NCBI GenBank assembly: GCA_002394385.1
Contig: DGTS01000010.1
Span: forward strand, 1 to 64,000
Direction: 5' to 3'
DNA length: 64,000 nt
Source: Prevotella sp. UBA4330
GTDB taxonomy: Bacteria > Bacteroidota > Bacteroidia > Bacteroidales > Bacteroidaceae
Part shown: positions 25,728-35,102 of the stretch, piece after piece
Numbering within the stretch: the first letter of the stretch is position 1
How the letters are laid out: the number at the start of each line of letters is the position of its first letter
Notes under the pieces: model-generated
Database searches by the model: none
Told to the model about the DNA's origin: nothing
Seen by the model: the letters and a program-made list of their open reading frames with translations, nothing else
Made by a program: the position numbers and the translations under genes

Positions 25728-28700
25728 TTAGAATGAGAAAAGAATACCACCCATTATGCTGCGTGCACTTGGATAAGAACACCAGTTGAAACCAGGAGTA
25801 AATGTACCGCCAGCATAGTCGACATTATATCCCTTATACTTTGTGAAAGTATGGAGATTCTGTGCAGAAACGTATGCACGTACGCCAGAAACAACGCCTT
25901 TGAACCACTTGTCTGGGAAGTTGTAACCCAACTCGATGTTGGCAATCTTCCAGTAAGCAGCATTCTGTATCTTGCGGTCGCTGAAGTAGTCGTTCCATCC
26001 CTCACCATTAGCAGAGATGTATGTTCTAGGAGTGCTTGAGATGTAAGTCAGTCCGTCAGCAGAGTAACGATTTGCCTCGAGCATTCCTACTTCTTTATTA
26101 GAATAGCCGTAGCAAGAGGTCAGACCATTGTATATACCATCAGAAACATGATAGTTCAAAGCACCGAAGGTAGAGATGCTTAAGTCAAAGTTCTTGTATT
26201 CCAAATGGGCGCTGAGACCGTAACTAATCTTTGGCAGACCGCTACCGAGTACAACACGGTCATCGGCATTGACAACGCCATCGTTGTTAACATCTTTATA
26301 GAGGCAGTCGCCAATAACAGCACCTGGCTGAGAAGCGTGGTCGTCAAGGTCGGCCTGTGTACGAGCGATACCCTCGTAAACCCAACCGTAGAACTGACCT
26401 ACCTCCTGGCCTACGAATGTAGCATAGTCGCCTGTGATGTATGACTCAGTACCGAAACCAAGAGAGTTCACCTTATTCTTCAGTGTGCTCAAGTTGGCTG
26501 CTACCTGCCATTTCAGGGCGTGGTCACGATTACGATAAGTTGCAGAGAACTCGAAACCGCTGTTCTGCATAGAGGCAGCGTTCATCGTTACGCTGGTATT
26601 GGCAACACCTGCGTTGGCGGGAACGGGCACACCGTAGAGCAGTTCAGTTGACTTGTTCATATACCACTCGGCAGTGAACTCCAAGCGGTTGTTCCACATA
26701 GCGAGATCAATACCGATGTTTGTGGTCTTCTTCTTCTCCCATGCGATATTGCTGTTAACGAACTCCTCGATAGAAGAACCTACTACAGGATTGTTGCCGA
26801 AACTATAGGTCATGTAACCGCGGCGCATTGTTGCCTGATAAGCATATTCACCGATGTTCTCATTACCAAGTTCACCATAACTGGCACGTACCTTAAACAT
26901 GTTTACGATATTACGGTCGATGGGGAAGAAATTTTCCTTATCGAAACGCCATCCTACTGAAACTGAAGGGAATGTACCCCAGCGGATGTTCTTGGTCAGA
27001 CGAGAACTACCGTCACGACGGAGGATGAACGAGAACAGATACTTAGCGTCGTAGTCATAAATCAAACGGCCGATGAAAGAAGTGAGAGCGTGCTTGTACT
27101 CAAACGAACTAGCATCGCGAGTCTCAGCATTCTGCAACTGCAGGAAGTATGGTTCAGGAAGGTTCATGCCCCATCCGTGCAGTTCATCGGTATTCTCCTC
27201 TTCATAGGTGATACCACCCAAGAGATTTACATGATGCAAACCGAAGTTGCCGTCCCATGTCAGAGTGTTCTCAACAAGGAAGTCAGAATAGGTACGCTTG
27301 TCCTTAGACAGGCGCTCGTTGCTCTTGTCAAGATATACACGGCGGCTCTGAATCCATGCAGATACCCAAGTCTTATCCTGTGCAACCGTCTTGCTGTAAG
27401 AAAGATTCAATTTGTAGTTCAGTTTGTGGCTCTTGGTTTCCAGGCCAATCATCTTAAGCAAGTCAACATCAGCAGAACCCGTGCCAACCACGCGGTCAAC
27501 GATGGTGTTACGAGTCAGCAAATTATTAACCAGCAAGGGGTTAGATGCCGAGATATCACCATGAAGATCATCATAGTAAACACCATATCCATATGCATCA
27601 TATGAGAAATTCTTTGCAGAACTTACCTTATCATCCAAATACCATGTAGACTCATCGTATGCCTTGATGGTTGGCTGCATCAGCAATGTTCCACGCAGCA
27701 CGTTGGTCACGTCACCATACAAGCCCTGTACATACTCGTTGGCATTTGAAAGACCCATACCGTCCTGACTAGAGTGAGAGTACACCAGACTGGTACGGAA
27801 GTTTATGAACTTGGTATCCATCGTGTTGTTCACACGGGCTGTGAAACGCTTGTAGTTAGGACCTGCACCTTCCAGAGTACCTTTCTGCTGGAAGTAGTCA
27901 AGACCTACATTATAAGTATTATGCGCACCGCCACCACTCAAGTTGATGTTGTGGTTCTGACGGATACCTGTCTTGAATACCTCTTTAAACCAGTCAGTAT
28001 TAGTGTCGTCGATGAACTGATACTTGCCTGTCTCGGGGTTCTTGACATAACCGCCAGGAATAGGTGTGCCAGAATTCTGGCATGCAGTAGCCAGATATTC
28101 ACTATACTGATTGGCATCCATCAGGTCGTAAGTGCTGCTTGGAATCCAGTCGGCACCGAAGTAGCCCTTATAATCCACCTTTAGAGGCTGTTCCTTCTTA
28201 CCTCCCTTGGTTGTGATAATTACCACACCATTAGCAGCACGAGAACCGTAGATGGCACCTGCCGAGGCATCCTTCAACACCTGAATGGTCTCGATGTCGT
28301 TAGGAGAGAAGTCACGGATGGTTGTACCCATAGGAACACCGTCAATGACATACAAAGGTGCTGTGCTTCCGAACGAGCCGATACCACGAATACGTACGGC
28401 AGGGTCGGCACCCGGCTGACCGTCAGAGGTAATCTGCACACCAGCAACCTTACCTTCCAGCATTGTAGAGATGTTAGAGTTTGAAACACGCTTCATCTCT
28501 TCGGCGTTCACGATAGACACAGAACCAGTCAGGTCGGCCTTCTTCTGTGTACCGTAACCTACAACTACCACCTGGTCGAGAATCTGAGAGTCTGATTCCA
28601 ACTGAATAGTCTCGATAACGGCACGACCGTTGACTGCAATCTCACGGTCTTTGTAGCCCACATAACTTACTACGAGCGTAGCATTAGCAGGAGCATCAAT

Positions 28701-28916
28701 GGTAAAGTTACCGTCAAAGTCGGTAACACTTCCCGTCTGAGAGCCCTTCACTCTGACAGTTGCACCGATAAGAGGCTCACCGTCTTGGTCAACAACCTGG
28801 CCCGTTACCTTGATGGTCTGCTGGGTCACTGTTGCCAAGGCAGTAGTAGGACAGAAAGAGAGTCCTCCTGTTACCCCAAGGCACAACATCAAAGAGAATA
28901 ATAATTGTTTTCTCAT
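25728..28916 (-). CDS. SusC-family TonB-dependent glycan importer
   Basis: Outer-membrane TonB-dependent transporter, 1062 residues. Order: signal peptide, carboxypeptidase-like beta domain (TGQVVDQDGEPLIGATV, about 38-115), TonB-box region (LDQVVVVGYGTQKKADLTGS), plug with the SusC signature VPMGTTIRDFSPNDIETIQV and LKDASAGAIYGSRAANGVV, then the barrel. It pairs with the SusD behind it and imports the GH43 products. The promoter region carries two direct repeats probably bound by the regulator at 29150. Confidence 0.96.
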   Translation of the reverse strand: MRKQLLFSLMLCLGVTGGLSFCPTTALATVTQQTIKVTGQVVDQDGEPLIGATVRVKGSQTGSVTDFDGNFTIDAPANATLVVSYVGYKDREIAVNGRAVIETIQLESDSQILDQVVVVGYGTQKKADLTGSVSIVNAEEMKRVSNSNISTMLEGKVAGVQITSDGQPGADPAVRIRGIGSFGSTAPLYVIDGVPMGTTIRDFSPNDIETIQVLKDASAGAIYGSRAANGVVIITTKGGKKEQPLKVDYKGYFGADWIPSSTYDLMDANQYSEYLATACQNSGTPIPGGYVKNPETGKYQFIDDTNTDWFKEVFKTGIRQNHNINLSGGGAHNTYNVGLDYFQQKGTLEGAGPNYKRFTARVNNTMDTKFINFRTSLVYSHSSQDGMGLSNANEYVQGLYGDVTNVLRGTLLMQPTIKAYDESTWYLDDKVSSAKNFSYDAYGYGVYYDDLHGDISASNPLLVNNLLTRNTIVDRVVGTGSADVDLLKMIGLETKSHKLNYKLNLSYSKTVAQDKTWVSAWIQSRRVYLDKSNERLSKDKRTYSDFLVENTLTWDGNFGLHHVNLLGGITYEEENTDELHGWGMNLPEPYFLQLQNAETRDASSFEYKHALTSFIGRLIYDYDAKYLFSFILRRDGSSRLTKNIRWGTFPSVSVGWRFDKENFFPIDRNIVNMFKVRASYGELGNENIGEYAYQATMRRGYMTYSFGNNPVVGSSIEEFVNSNIAWEKKKTTNIGIDLAMWNNRLEFTAEWYMNKSTELLYGVPVPANAGVANTSVTMNAASMQNSGFEFSATYRNRDHALKWQVAANLSTLKNKVNSLGFGTESYITGDYATFVGQEVGQFYGWVYEGIARTQADLDDHASQPGAVIGDCLYKDVNNDGVVNADDRVVLGSGLPKISYGLSAHLEYKNFDLSISTFGALNYHVSDGIYNGLTSCYGYSNKEVGMLEANRYSADGLTYISSTPRTYISANGEGWNDYFSDRKIQNAAYWKIANIELGYNFPDKWFKGVVSGVRAYVSAQNLHTFTKYKGYNVDYAGGTFTPGFNWCSYPSARSIMGGILFSF

Positions 28917-28988
28917 TTGTTAATTGTTTTTAGGTTAATATTATCGTTAAAGTATTTAGGTTACTATTTTAGTGGCTAGTTTCGTCGG

Positions 28989-28996
28989 CAAAATTA
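28989..28996 (-). promoter_or_regulatory. -7 box TAATTTTG of the arabinan-type susC
   Basis: TAATTTTGC on the minus strand, about 73 nt before the start codon. No TTTG lies at -33 spacing, as expected for an activator-dependent promoter. Confidence 0.6.
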
Positions 28997-29017
28997 GCAT
29001 AAAAGGTTAACATGCAT

Positions 29018-29051
29018 GGTGGACAAAACGAAATAATGGGTGGACAAAATG
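29018..29051 (-). promoter_or_regulatory. Direct repeat GGTGGACAAAA(C/T)G, probable AraC-type regulator site
   Basis: Two 13-nt copies (29018-29030 and 29039-29051) differ in one base and begin exactly 21 nt apart, two helix turns. They lie 21 nt upstream of the -7 box, covering the -33 region. Directly repeated half-sites two turns apart are the usual form for AraC-family activators; the regulator gene lies next door. Confidence 0.7.
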
Positions 29052-29149
29052 CTTTAATAGTGTAAAATACCCACTTTTTTAACATCTTCGGTGTCATTTG
29101 CAACTTTACGGCGCATCAAAAGACCTATTTCTTGACACCTCTGCCAATC

Positions 29150-32100
29150 TTACTCATCATTATTCTGCTCATCAGATTTATCCACTGACCTTTCAAAGAC
29201 GCTTTCTGCATCTTGAGATCTGCTATATGGGGGGGTATCTGAATTGTCAATGTTATCTTTTTCCTCGCCAGCCATACCGCTCGGGCTGACGCCGAATTTC
29301 TTCGTGAAGCATCGGGTGAAATATTTCGGGTCGTTGAACCCTACGCTGAACGCTATCTCAGCGATGTTGCGCTGTGTTTCCTTGTTATGCAACAGCCGCC
29401 ACGCAATGTCAAGACGGTAGTCGCGGATGAACTGGCTCGTGGGCACTCCCACCTCGGCATTCAGTTTGCGCGACACCAGGGTGCGGCTCATGCCCAGAGC
29501 GTCGCACAGTTCGGTCACGCCGAACTCCGAATTGTTATAGTTCGCCTCCATCGCCTCCATCACCTGCTCCATGAAAGGACGTGTGTTGGCTATGGTGCGC
29601 TGCTCATCGACGGCGGCGGTTTTCGTCGAACTCTCCTTCAACTTGCGCTGAATGTGCAGCATGTCCTGGATGCGCGTCTGCAGTTCCTCGGGGTTCTCCG
29701 ACTCGCGGAACACTTTCTCTATAGGCTCCATCAGCCGTCGCTCCTCGCGCTTTTTCAGTAGCGCTATGCGACGTTTATAGAGGTAGGCACCAGCAACCGC
29801 CAGCAGCAGTATCATTGCCGACCAGAACCACGGAGTGCGCCAGAAATAGGTGCTCACACTGATGTCAAGACCTATCTGGGCATCTTCAGTGACGCCTGTA
29901 TCCGAGAGGTAAGCCACCTCCAGGCGGTAGTCGCCCGACGGCAGATTAGTGTAGCGCACCGAGTGTTCTCCGCGTTGCAGTTGTGTCCACTCAGTCTCAA
30001 AGCCCGTCAGGCGGCACTTGTATGTGCCTGTGCGCTCGTTGCCGTAGTTCAGCGCCGAAAACTCCACGTTCAGCGTCTTGTCGCCGGCACGCAGATGCAG
30101 CCGTTTTGCCACGGTGATGTCCTCGTCCAGATTTCTGCCGTCGGCAACAACGTCCTGGTTGTCTATCGTCACACGGGTGAAACTCAGGTGATTGCGCTTC
30201 ACCTTGTCCTCGTTCAGGCCCAGCAGTTCTGTCAGGCCGCGGGTGCTGCCGAGATAAACCACCTCGCCGTCGTCAGAACTGACAGCCGAGTTCCAGTAGA
30301 ACTGCTGGCACATCAGCCCGTCGTTATCGCCGTAACTAGTTATTACCTCCGTCTTGGGGTTCAGTTTCGAGAGTCCGTTGTTCGTTGTTATCCACAGCAT
30401 GCCGTCCTTGTCCTCAGCGATGCCTTTCACCGAGTTGTTTGCCAGTCCCTGCTGCACGGTGTATCGACGGAACACGTCTTTGCCGTCGTTGTCGCGCTCG
30501 CGCTTGTACAGTCCGTACTCGTTGCTGCCTATCCATAGTGTGCCGTTCTTTGTCTCGCAGAACGACGATATTTTCTCCAGCATCTGCGACGATGGGTCGT
30601 CCAGGCGGTATAAATACTGCTCACATACGAACTTGCCCGTCTTGCTGTCCCTGCTCTTCAGGAATATCTTGCGAACGCCCGTGATACAGCCTATCCACAG
30701 ATAGCCCTCGCGGTCTATCACGGCTCCGATGCAGCCTCTCACATAGCGGTTGCCGTCGAAAGGTTCCTCCATCTGCTGCGTCTTCATGTTGTAGAGGAAC
30801 ACGCCGTCGTTAGAGCCTATCCACAGCGCATCGTTCACGGCATCATACTTCAGCACTCCCACATGCTGTGTGAGCCTGGTGTATGCAGAGTCGAGCGTCA
30901 GCGGTGTCACCGCCTGCGGGTTGCCCATGCTGATGCTGCACACTCCCCCGCCCCATGTGCCTATCCACAGACTTCCGTACTTATCGGCTTCGAGCATGCT
31001 CACACTGTTGTGTGTCAGCGCGGAGTTTGCCTTGGTGTAGTGGCGGAACTGCCGCTCCCCCGGAGCACGGCGGTTCAGACCTCCCTCGACGGTGCCCACC
31101 CACAAAGTGCCGTTCTTCTCGGCATAGATGGCATTCACGGCATTGGCCGAGAGGCTGCCTTCCTCCTCGTTGTTGCTGTAGTTGCGCGTCAGCAGTTCGC
31201 GCGGCATCAGTTTCGCTATGCCTCCCGTCTCGGTGCCCACCCATATCTGTCCGTTAGCCACCATTATGTTGCTCACGAAGTCGCTGCCCAGCGAGAAGCC
31301 CGGTGTGCTGGCAGTCCAGCGCTCGAACACGTTCTCCGCCTCGCGGAAGAGGCTCATTCCTCCCAGCGTGCCCGCCATCAGCGTACCATCGTCACTCAGT
31401 GCGAGGCACGTCACATAGTCGTGGGTAAGAGATGCAGCGTCTGCCGCGCGGCTGTAGTGCGTCATCTCGCGCGTTTGGTTGTTCAGCCTGTACAGCCCAT
31501 GGTCGGTAGATACCCATGTGCTGTTGCCGCGCCGCAAGAAGTCGGTGATGTAGTGTCCGTATAGCGGCTGCAACATCTTGTCCACCTCGCGCTTCACCAG
31601 TCTGCCGTTCTCTGCCGACAGTTCGTAAAGGCCGCCGTCGATGGCTGCCCACACCTTTCCGCTGGCATCCACGTCTCTGAGCATTATGCTCGGGGTGTTA
31701 CTGCGGTAGGGCATGTCGAGCATTCTCTCAATATTGCCTTCGTCATCGAACTCTATATAATATATATATGTACGCGCGACGAGCCACATCGCCCCCTTGC
31801 TGTCGGCGAGCACGCGCACCGAAGGCAGACTCAGCACACTGTCGAGCCGCTCGTCACCCTGAGGAGTCACCTTCTGCATGGTGTTCAGAGACACCACGTC
31901 GGTGCCCTCCTCATAACTTATCCAAAGCCTCTTGAAGTGGTCCTCCGTTATGTTAAGACACGAGTTGCTCTTAGGCGCGAAACCCATGTTGTAAATCATC
32001 GGAGAGAAGAACGTGTAGCCGTCATAGCGCGCTATACCTCCACCGAACGTTGACACCCACACGAAGCCGTTGCTGTCGGCGAAAATGTCCGTAACAGCAT

Positions 32101-32218
32101 TGCTGGGCATGCCCGTGCGCATGTCCATACGATTCAGGATATATTTGTCCAGAAAACTGTCTGCTGCTTCTGCTCCTGAAGCGAAGATTAGCAATAATAC
32201 TGTCAGTAGTTTGTTCAT
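29150..32218 (-). CDS. Membrane sensor with propeller and AraC-type DNA-binding domain, without kinase
   Basis: A 1022-residue protein arranged like a hybrid two-component sensor of Bacteroidetes but lacking its phosphorelay part. It has a signal peptide (1-18), periplasmic two-component-regulator propeller repeats (DSNGFVWVSTFGGGIARYDG, KNGTLWVGTVEGGLNR, KYGSLWIGTWGGGV and others, about 25-690), a Y_Y_Y domain (about 700-780), one membrane segment (about 785-812) and a short coiled coil. A C-terminal AraC HTH follows (about 885-985, VTELCDALGMSRTLVSRKL and IAEIAFSVGFNDPKYFTRCF). No histidine-kinase H-box, ATPase or receiver Asp is seen in the roughly 75 residues between coil and HTH. It likely controls the susC at 25728. 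Signal transfer would have to be direct across the membrane. Confidence 0.85.
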   Translation of the reverse strand: MNKLLTVLLLIFASGAEAADSFLDKYILNRMDMRTGMPSNAVTDIFADSNGFVWVSTFGGGIARYDGYTFFSPMIYNMGFAPKSNSCLNITEDHFKRLWISYEEGTDVVSLNTMQKVTPQGDERLDSVLSLPSVRVLADSKGAMWLVARTYIYYIEFDDEGNIERMLDMPYRSNTPSIMLRDVDASGKVWAAIDGGLYELSAENGRLVKREVDKMLQPLYGHYITDFLRRGNSTWVSTDHGLYRLNNQTREMTHYSRAADAASLTHDYVTCLALSDDGTLMAGTLGGMSLFREAENVFERWTASTPGFSLGSDFVSNIMVANGQIWVGTETGGIAKLMPRELLTRNYSNNEEEGSLSANAVNAIYAEKNGTLWVGTVEGGLNRRAPGERQFRHYTKANSALTHNSVSMLEADKYGSLWIGTWGGGVCSISMGNPQAVTPLTLDSAYTRLTQHVGVLKYDAVNDALWIGSNDGVFLYNMKTQQMEEPFDGNRYVRGCIGAVIDREGYLWIGCITGVRKIFLKSRDSKTGKFVCEQYLYRLDDPSSQMLEKISSFCETKNGTLWIGSNEYGLYKRERDNDGKDVFRRYTVQQGLANNSVKGIAEDKDGMLWITTNNGLSKLNPKTEVITSYGDNDGLMCQQFYWNSAVSSDDGEVVYLGSTRGLTELLGLNEDKVKRNHLSFTRVTIDNQDVVADGRNLDEDITVAKRLHLRAGDKTLNVEFSALNYGNERTGTYKCRLTGFETEWTQLQRGEHSVRYTNLPSGDYRLEVAYLSDTGVTEDAQIGLDISVSTYFWRTPWFWSAMILLLAVAGAYLYKRRIALLKKREERRLMEPIEKVFRESENPEELQTRIQDMLHIQRKLKESSTKTAAVDEQRTIANTRPFMEQVMEAMEANYNNSEFGVTELCDALGMSRTLVSRKLNAEVGVPTSQFIRDYRLDIAWRLLHNKETQRNIAEIAFSVGFNDPKYFTRCFTKKFGVSPSGMAGEEKDNIDNSDTPPYSRSQDAESVFERSVDKSDEQNNDE

Positions 32219-32260
32219 TTAAGACCAACAAAAAGTGGGACTTCGCCCGTCATCTGTTTG

Positions 32261-32268
32261 CAAAGATA
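32261..32268 (-). promoter_or_regulatory. -7 box TATCTTTG for the sensor-regulator
   Basis: TATCTTTGC on the minus strand matches the consensus and stands 43 nt before the start codon at 32218. Confidence 0.6.
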
Positions 32269-32461
32269 ATAAAAAAAAGTAAAAAACAAGCAAAAACATA
32301 AATAATTAGCAATAAAAGTGCTTGCAATCTACGAAACTGATGGTTTCATATATAAAGTCATGCCTCCATTTCACTTCTACTTTGGCCACACATGCACTCC
32401 ACAAAACATCACTTAAACCACAACTAATATCTATATGGAATGTAAGAGATGCCGAATGGGG

Positions 32462-32543
32462 AGACAATGTTATTAACTTTGTTGAACAAAGTTATTAAGA
32501 TTGTCGAACAAAGTTATTAAGATTGTTGAACAAAGTTATTAAC
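32462..32543. repeat. Tandem repeat GAACAAAGTTATTAAGATTGT, about 24-nt period
   Basis: Three full units plus edges. Within the first, AACTTTGTTGAACAAAGTT is a palindrome. No gene overlaps it. Confidence 0.85.
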
Positions 32544-32637
32544 TATGTTACCTCATTTGTATCTTGTTGAAAACCAAGAAGATACAAGTGGGGTTCTTGG
32601 ATGTCGTTTTTACCAATGGAAGTGTGGGTATAACTTG

Positions 32638-32816
32638 ACAACGCTGACCCCACCCCTATCCCCTCCCCTACAGGGGTGGGGAGTCATTAGAAAATGGGGG
32701 CTTGTTCCTAAAGATGATGCATACAATATTTCCCTGCCATTAAAGTCCCCCTCGCCCCTTGGAGAGGGGTTCTTGCCTTGCAAGCGTCCTTCGGCCGAGC
32801 GAGGGGTGAGGCTTTG
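32638..32816. repeat. R5 C-rich repeat with R8 fragment
   Basis: The phrases CCCCACCCCTATCCCC, CCCCTACAGGGGTGGGGAGTC and CCCTTGGAGAGGGG occur in series, followed by GCAAGCGTCCTTCGGCCGAGCG, which resembles the R8 segment inside the aminotransferase gene. Nearly the same text stands at 45758-45905 and 59895-60055. Confidence 0.8.
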
Positions 32817-32824
32817 GGAAATAA

Positions 32825-35092
32825 TTAGTATTCAAGGATAAGTGTCTGGCGGGGCGAGAGTGTCATGTTTCCGCCGAACTTCACCTTTTCTCCTGTTATC
32901 ACGTCAGTGGTTTCGAGGAGTCTCGGGTGATAAACGCTGTAAATGGCATCCTCATCAGGTGTCTTGCCATCCTTGGATTTATTGTAACGCTTCATCTCGC
33001 TGACGAATGCCCTGCGCTCGCTGTTTAGTTGCTCCTTGCGCATTATCTCGTAATCGGACTGACGTGAGTTACCCTTATAGAGTTCGCTGTAACGCAGGGT
33101 GTTGACGGTCTGCTCTTTCGTCGTTCCGTTGAGCATCACTATCACACCGTGGTCGCCCAGTTGTCGGGCGATGACATACACGCCCTGGTATGGTATGAAC
33201 TGCTTCATTGTTCCGCGAGTGATGATGTCGTTGCCCTTGCGCCAGTGGAGCAGTCGCGAGAGCCAGTTGAACATCGAGTTCTCTGCCGGTGTGCGCCCTT
33301 CGGCAGTGAAAGCGTTGCGAGTGTCGCCAGGGAATCCGCCGGGGAAATCCTTGCGCACATTGCCATCGGTAACCTCCTTGGTACCGTTCATCAGTATCTC
33401 GGTGCCATAGTATATCTGCGGTGTGCGCTTCACTGTGAGCAGCATGGCGAGGGCCTGCTTCAGCATCAGAGTGTCGCAGCCGTTGCCGAGGAAACGGTCG
33501 GTGTCGTGATTGTCGATGAATGCCATCACATTGTCAGGATTCTCGTAGAGATAGTCATAAACGAAGGAGTTGTAGATGCGATTCAGTCCGTTCCACCAGG
33601 GGTCGGTCTCCTCGTTCTTTGCCTGCGACAGTTTCTCGAAGAAGGAGAAATCCATGACGCACGGGAGATGAGTGTTGAGTGCTGAGCGCTTAGCGTTGAG
33701 CGGAGCGGCTGAGAGTTTAGAGTCTTTCTGCCATGATGCGGTGTATGCAGGCTCTGTCACCCACGTCTCTCCCACCACATTGAAGTGAGGATACTCGGTG
33801 TTAAGTGTTTTCATCCACTGCCCCATAGCATCTCCGAAGGCGTATGGATAGGTGTCCATGCGTATTCCGTCGATGCCCACAGTCTCTATCCACCAGATGC
33901 TGTTCTGTATGAGATATTTCATTACGTGCGGGTTGTGATGGTTCAGGTCGGGCATTGTCGGCACGAACCATCCCTCCACTGTCTCGCGTTTGTCAACCTC
34001 GGAAGCGTAGGGGTCGCGTGCAGGAGTGAGTTTGTAACTTGTAGGCAGATATGTCTTCGCCTTTCCGATGTATGCGTCGTCAAAGTCGCCTTTTCCCATG
34101 CGGCTCTTCTCTGCCTTGCCCGTCTGCCTTGAGTGCTCTATGCGTTCGGTCAGGTCGGCCTCTTCTATCGCCTCCTGACTGTTGAACCAGTCATTTGAGG
34201 GCACGTCCTGCATCCAGGGGTGGTTGAAACCGCAATGGTTGAAAATCATGTCCATCACCACTTTCAGCCCTTTCTGGTGAGCCTCGTCTATGAGTCTGCG
34301 GTACTCCTCGTTGGTGCCGAAACGCGGGTCAACACGGTAATAGTCGGTAGTGGCATAGCCGTGATAGGTGCTGAAATCGGCAGCGTTGTCGGGGGCGTTG
34401 TTCTCAAGCACCGGTGTGAGCCAGAGGGCGGTAACACCCAGTTGGTTGAAGTAGTCGAGATGTTGGCGAATGCCCTCAAGGTCGCCACCATGACGCAGCG
34501 ACGGCTTGGTGCGGTCGATGACGTAGGAGTTAAGGGGTTGGTTGTTTGGGCGTTTGGGCGTTTGGACGTTTGGACGTTTGGAAGTTGCGGGGGTAGTGTA
34601 TTTCCCACTGCTTGCGAAGCGGTCGGGCATGAGCATGTAGAGCACATCGGCATTGGTGAATCCCATGCGTTTGTCGCCGCTCATCTCGCGCTCTTTCAGC
34701 ACATACGACACAGTCTGCGAGCCTTTTACCTGCTCGGTGGCACCACGTGAGAAATAGTCCATCGACATGCGATTGCCATCTGCTGTTCTCTGCTCTTTCC
34801 TTGCAGTGAACTTCAGTTTCATCGTGCCAGCGGCAGCACCCTCAAGGTTCAGATAAACGATGAGGTAGTTGGGACTGCCGAGACGTGCCACACTGTCGAT
34901 GCGCACGCCAGGATAGTCGGTTGTGACGTCGGTCTCACGGATGTTCTCGCCATAGACCATCAGTTGCAGCGTGGGGTCTTTCATTCCCACGTACCAGTTT
35001 GCGGGTTCTATCTTGCCTACCTTTACTGGATTGGCATTTGCCGGTATTAAGTATGCTACCGCTATTAAGGTTAGTAATAATACGCGTTTCAT
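32825..35092 (-). CDS. SusA-like GH13 neopullulanase/alpha-amylase with two repeat insertions
   Basis: Periplasmic GH13 enzyme (signal peptide ending PANAN) that splits imported maltodextrins. 755 residues from the start at 35092; the longer frame from 35197 begins in repeat DNA. N-terminal beta domain to about 125, then the barrel: DMIFNHCG, nucleophile Asp413 in GIRMDTYPY, acid Glu442 in VVGETWV, and FIDNHDTDR. Two in-frame insertions are visible: residues about 167-191 (SKRPNVQTPKRPN, from CGTTTGG repeats) and about 457-477 (APLNAKRSALN, from GTTGAGCG repeats). Both sit between conserved core elements in probable loops. Last gene of the GH97 operon; 120 nt of repeat-filled spacer precede it. 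Confidence 0.9.
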   Translation of the reverse strand: MKRVLLLTLIAVAYLIPANANPVKVGKIEPANWYVGMKDPTLQLMVYGENIRETDVTTDYPGVRIDSVARLGSPNYLIVYLNLEGAAAGTMKLKFTARKEQRTADGNRMSMDYFSRGATEQVKGSQTVSYVLKEREMSGDKRMGFTNADVLYMLMPDRFASSGKYTTPATSKRPNVQTPKRPNNQPLNSYVIDRTKPSLRHGGDLEGIRQHLDYFNQLGVTALWLTPVLENNAPDNAADFSTYHGYATTDYYRVDPRFGTNEEYRRLIDEAHQKGLKVVMDMIFNHCGFNHPWMQDVPSNDWFNSQEAIEEADLTERIEHSRQTGKAEKSRMGKGDFDDAYIGKAKTYLPTSYKLTPARDPYASEVDKRETVEGWFVPTMPDLNHHNPHVMKYLIQNSIWWIETVGIDGIRMDTYPYAFGDAMGQWMKTLNTEYPHFNVVGETWVTEPAYTASWQKDSKLSAAPLNAKRSALNTHLPCVMDFSFFEKLSQAKNEETDPWWNGLNRIYNSFVYDYLYENPDNVMAFIDNHDTDRFLGNGCDTLMLKQALAMLLTVKRTPQIYYGTEILMNGTKEVTDGNVRKDFPGGFPGDTRNAFTAEGRTPAENSMFNWLSRLLHWRKGNDIITRGTMKQFIPYQGVYVIARQLGDHGVIVMLNGTTKEQTVNTLRYSELYKGNSRQSDYEIMRKEQLNSERRAFVSEMKRYNKSKDGKTPDEDAIYSVYHPRLLETTDVITGEKVKFGGNMTLSPRQTLILEY
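33661..33722 (-). repeat. In-frame R6 insertion in the SusA-like gene
   Basis: GAGTGTTGAGTGCTGAGCGC and related units encode APLNAKRSALN. Same reading frame and peptide as the R6 copies in the aminotransferase and the glucanotransferase. Confidence 0.75.
34530..34600 (-). repeat. In-frame CGTTTGG(A/G) insertion (family R9) in the SusA-like gene
   Basis: Five or so units of TTTGGGCG/TTTGGACG, which on the coding strand read CGTCCAAACGCCCAAAC and encode a KRPN/VQTP repeat. The same phrase family fills the spacer 37832-37912. Confidence 0.8.
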
Positions 35093-35102
35093 TGTATTTA
35101 GT

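Larger units (their letters stand above)
32219..32824. other. Gene-free spacer with promoter and repeats
   Basis: About 600 nt without a gene. It contains the regulator promoter (32261-32268), an AACAAAGTTATTAAGATTGTT tandem array (32462-32543) and a long R5 C-rich repeat (32638-32816) that reaches the stop of the SusA-like gene. Confidence 0.6.
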
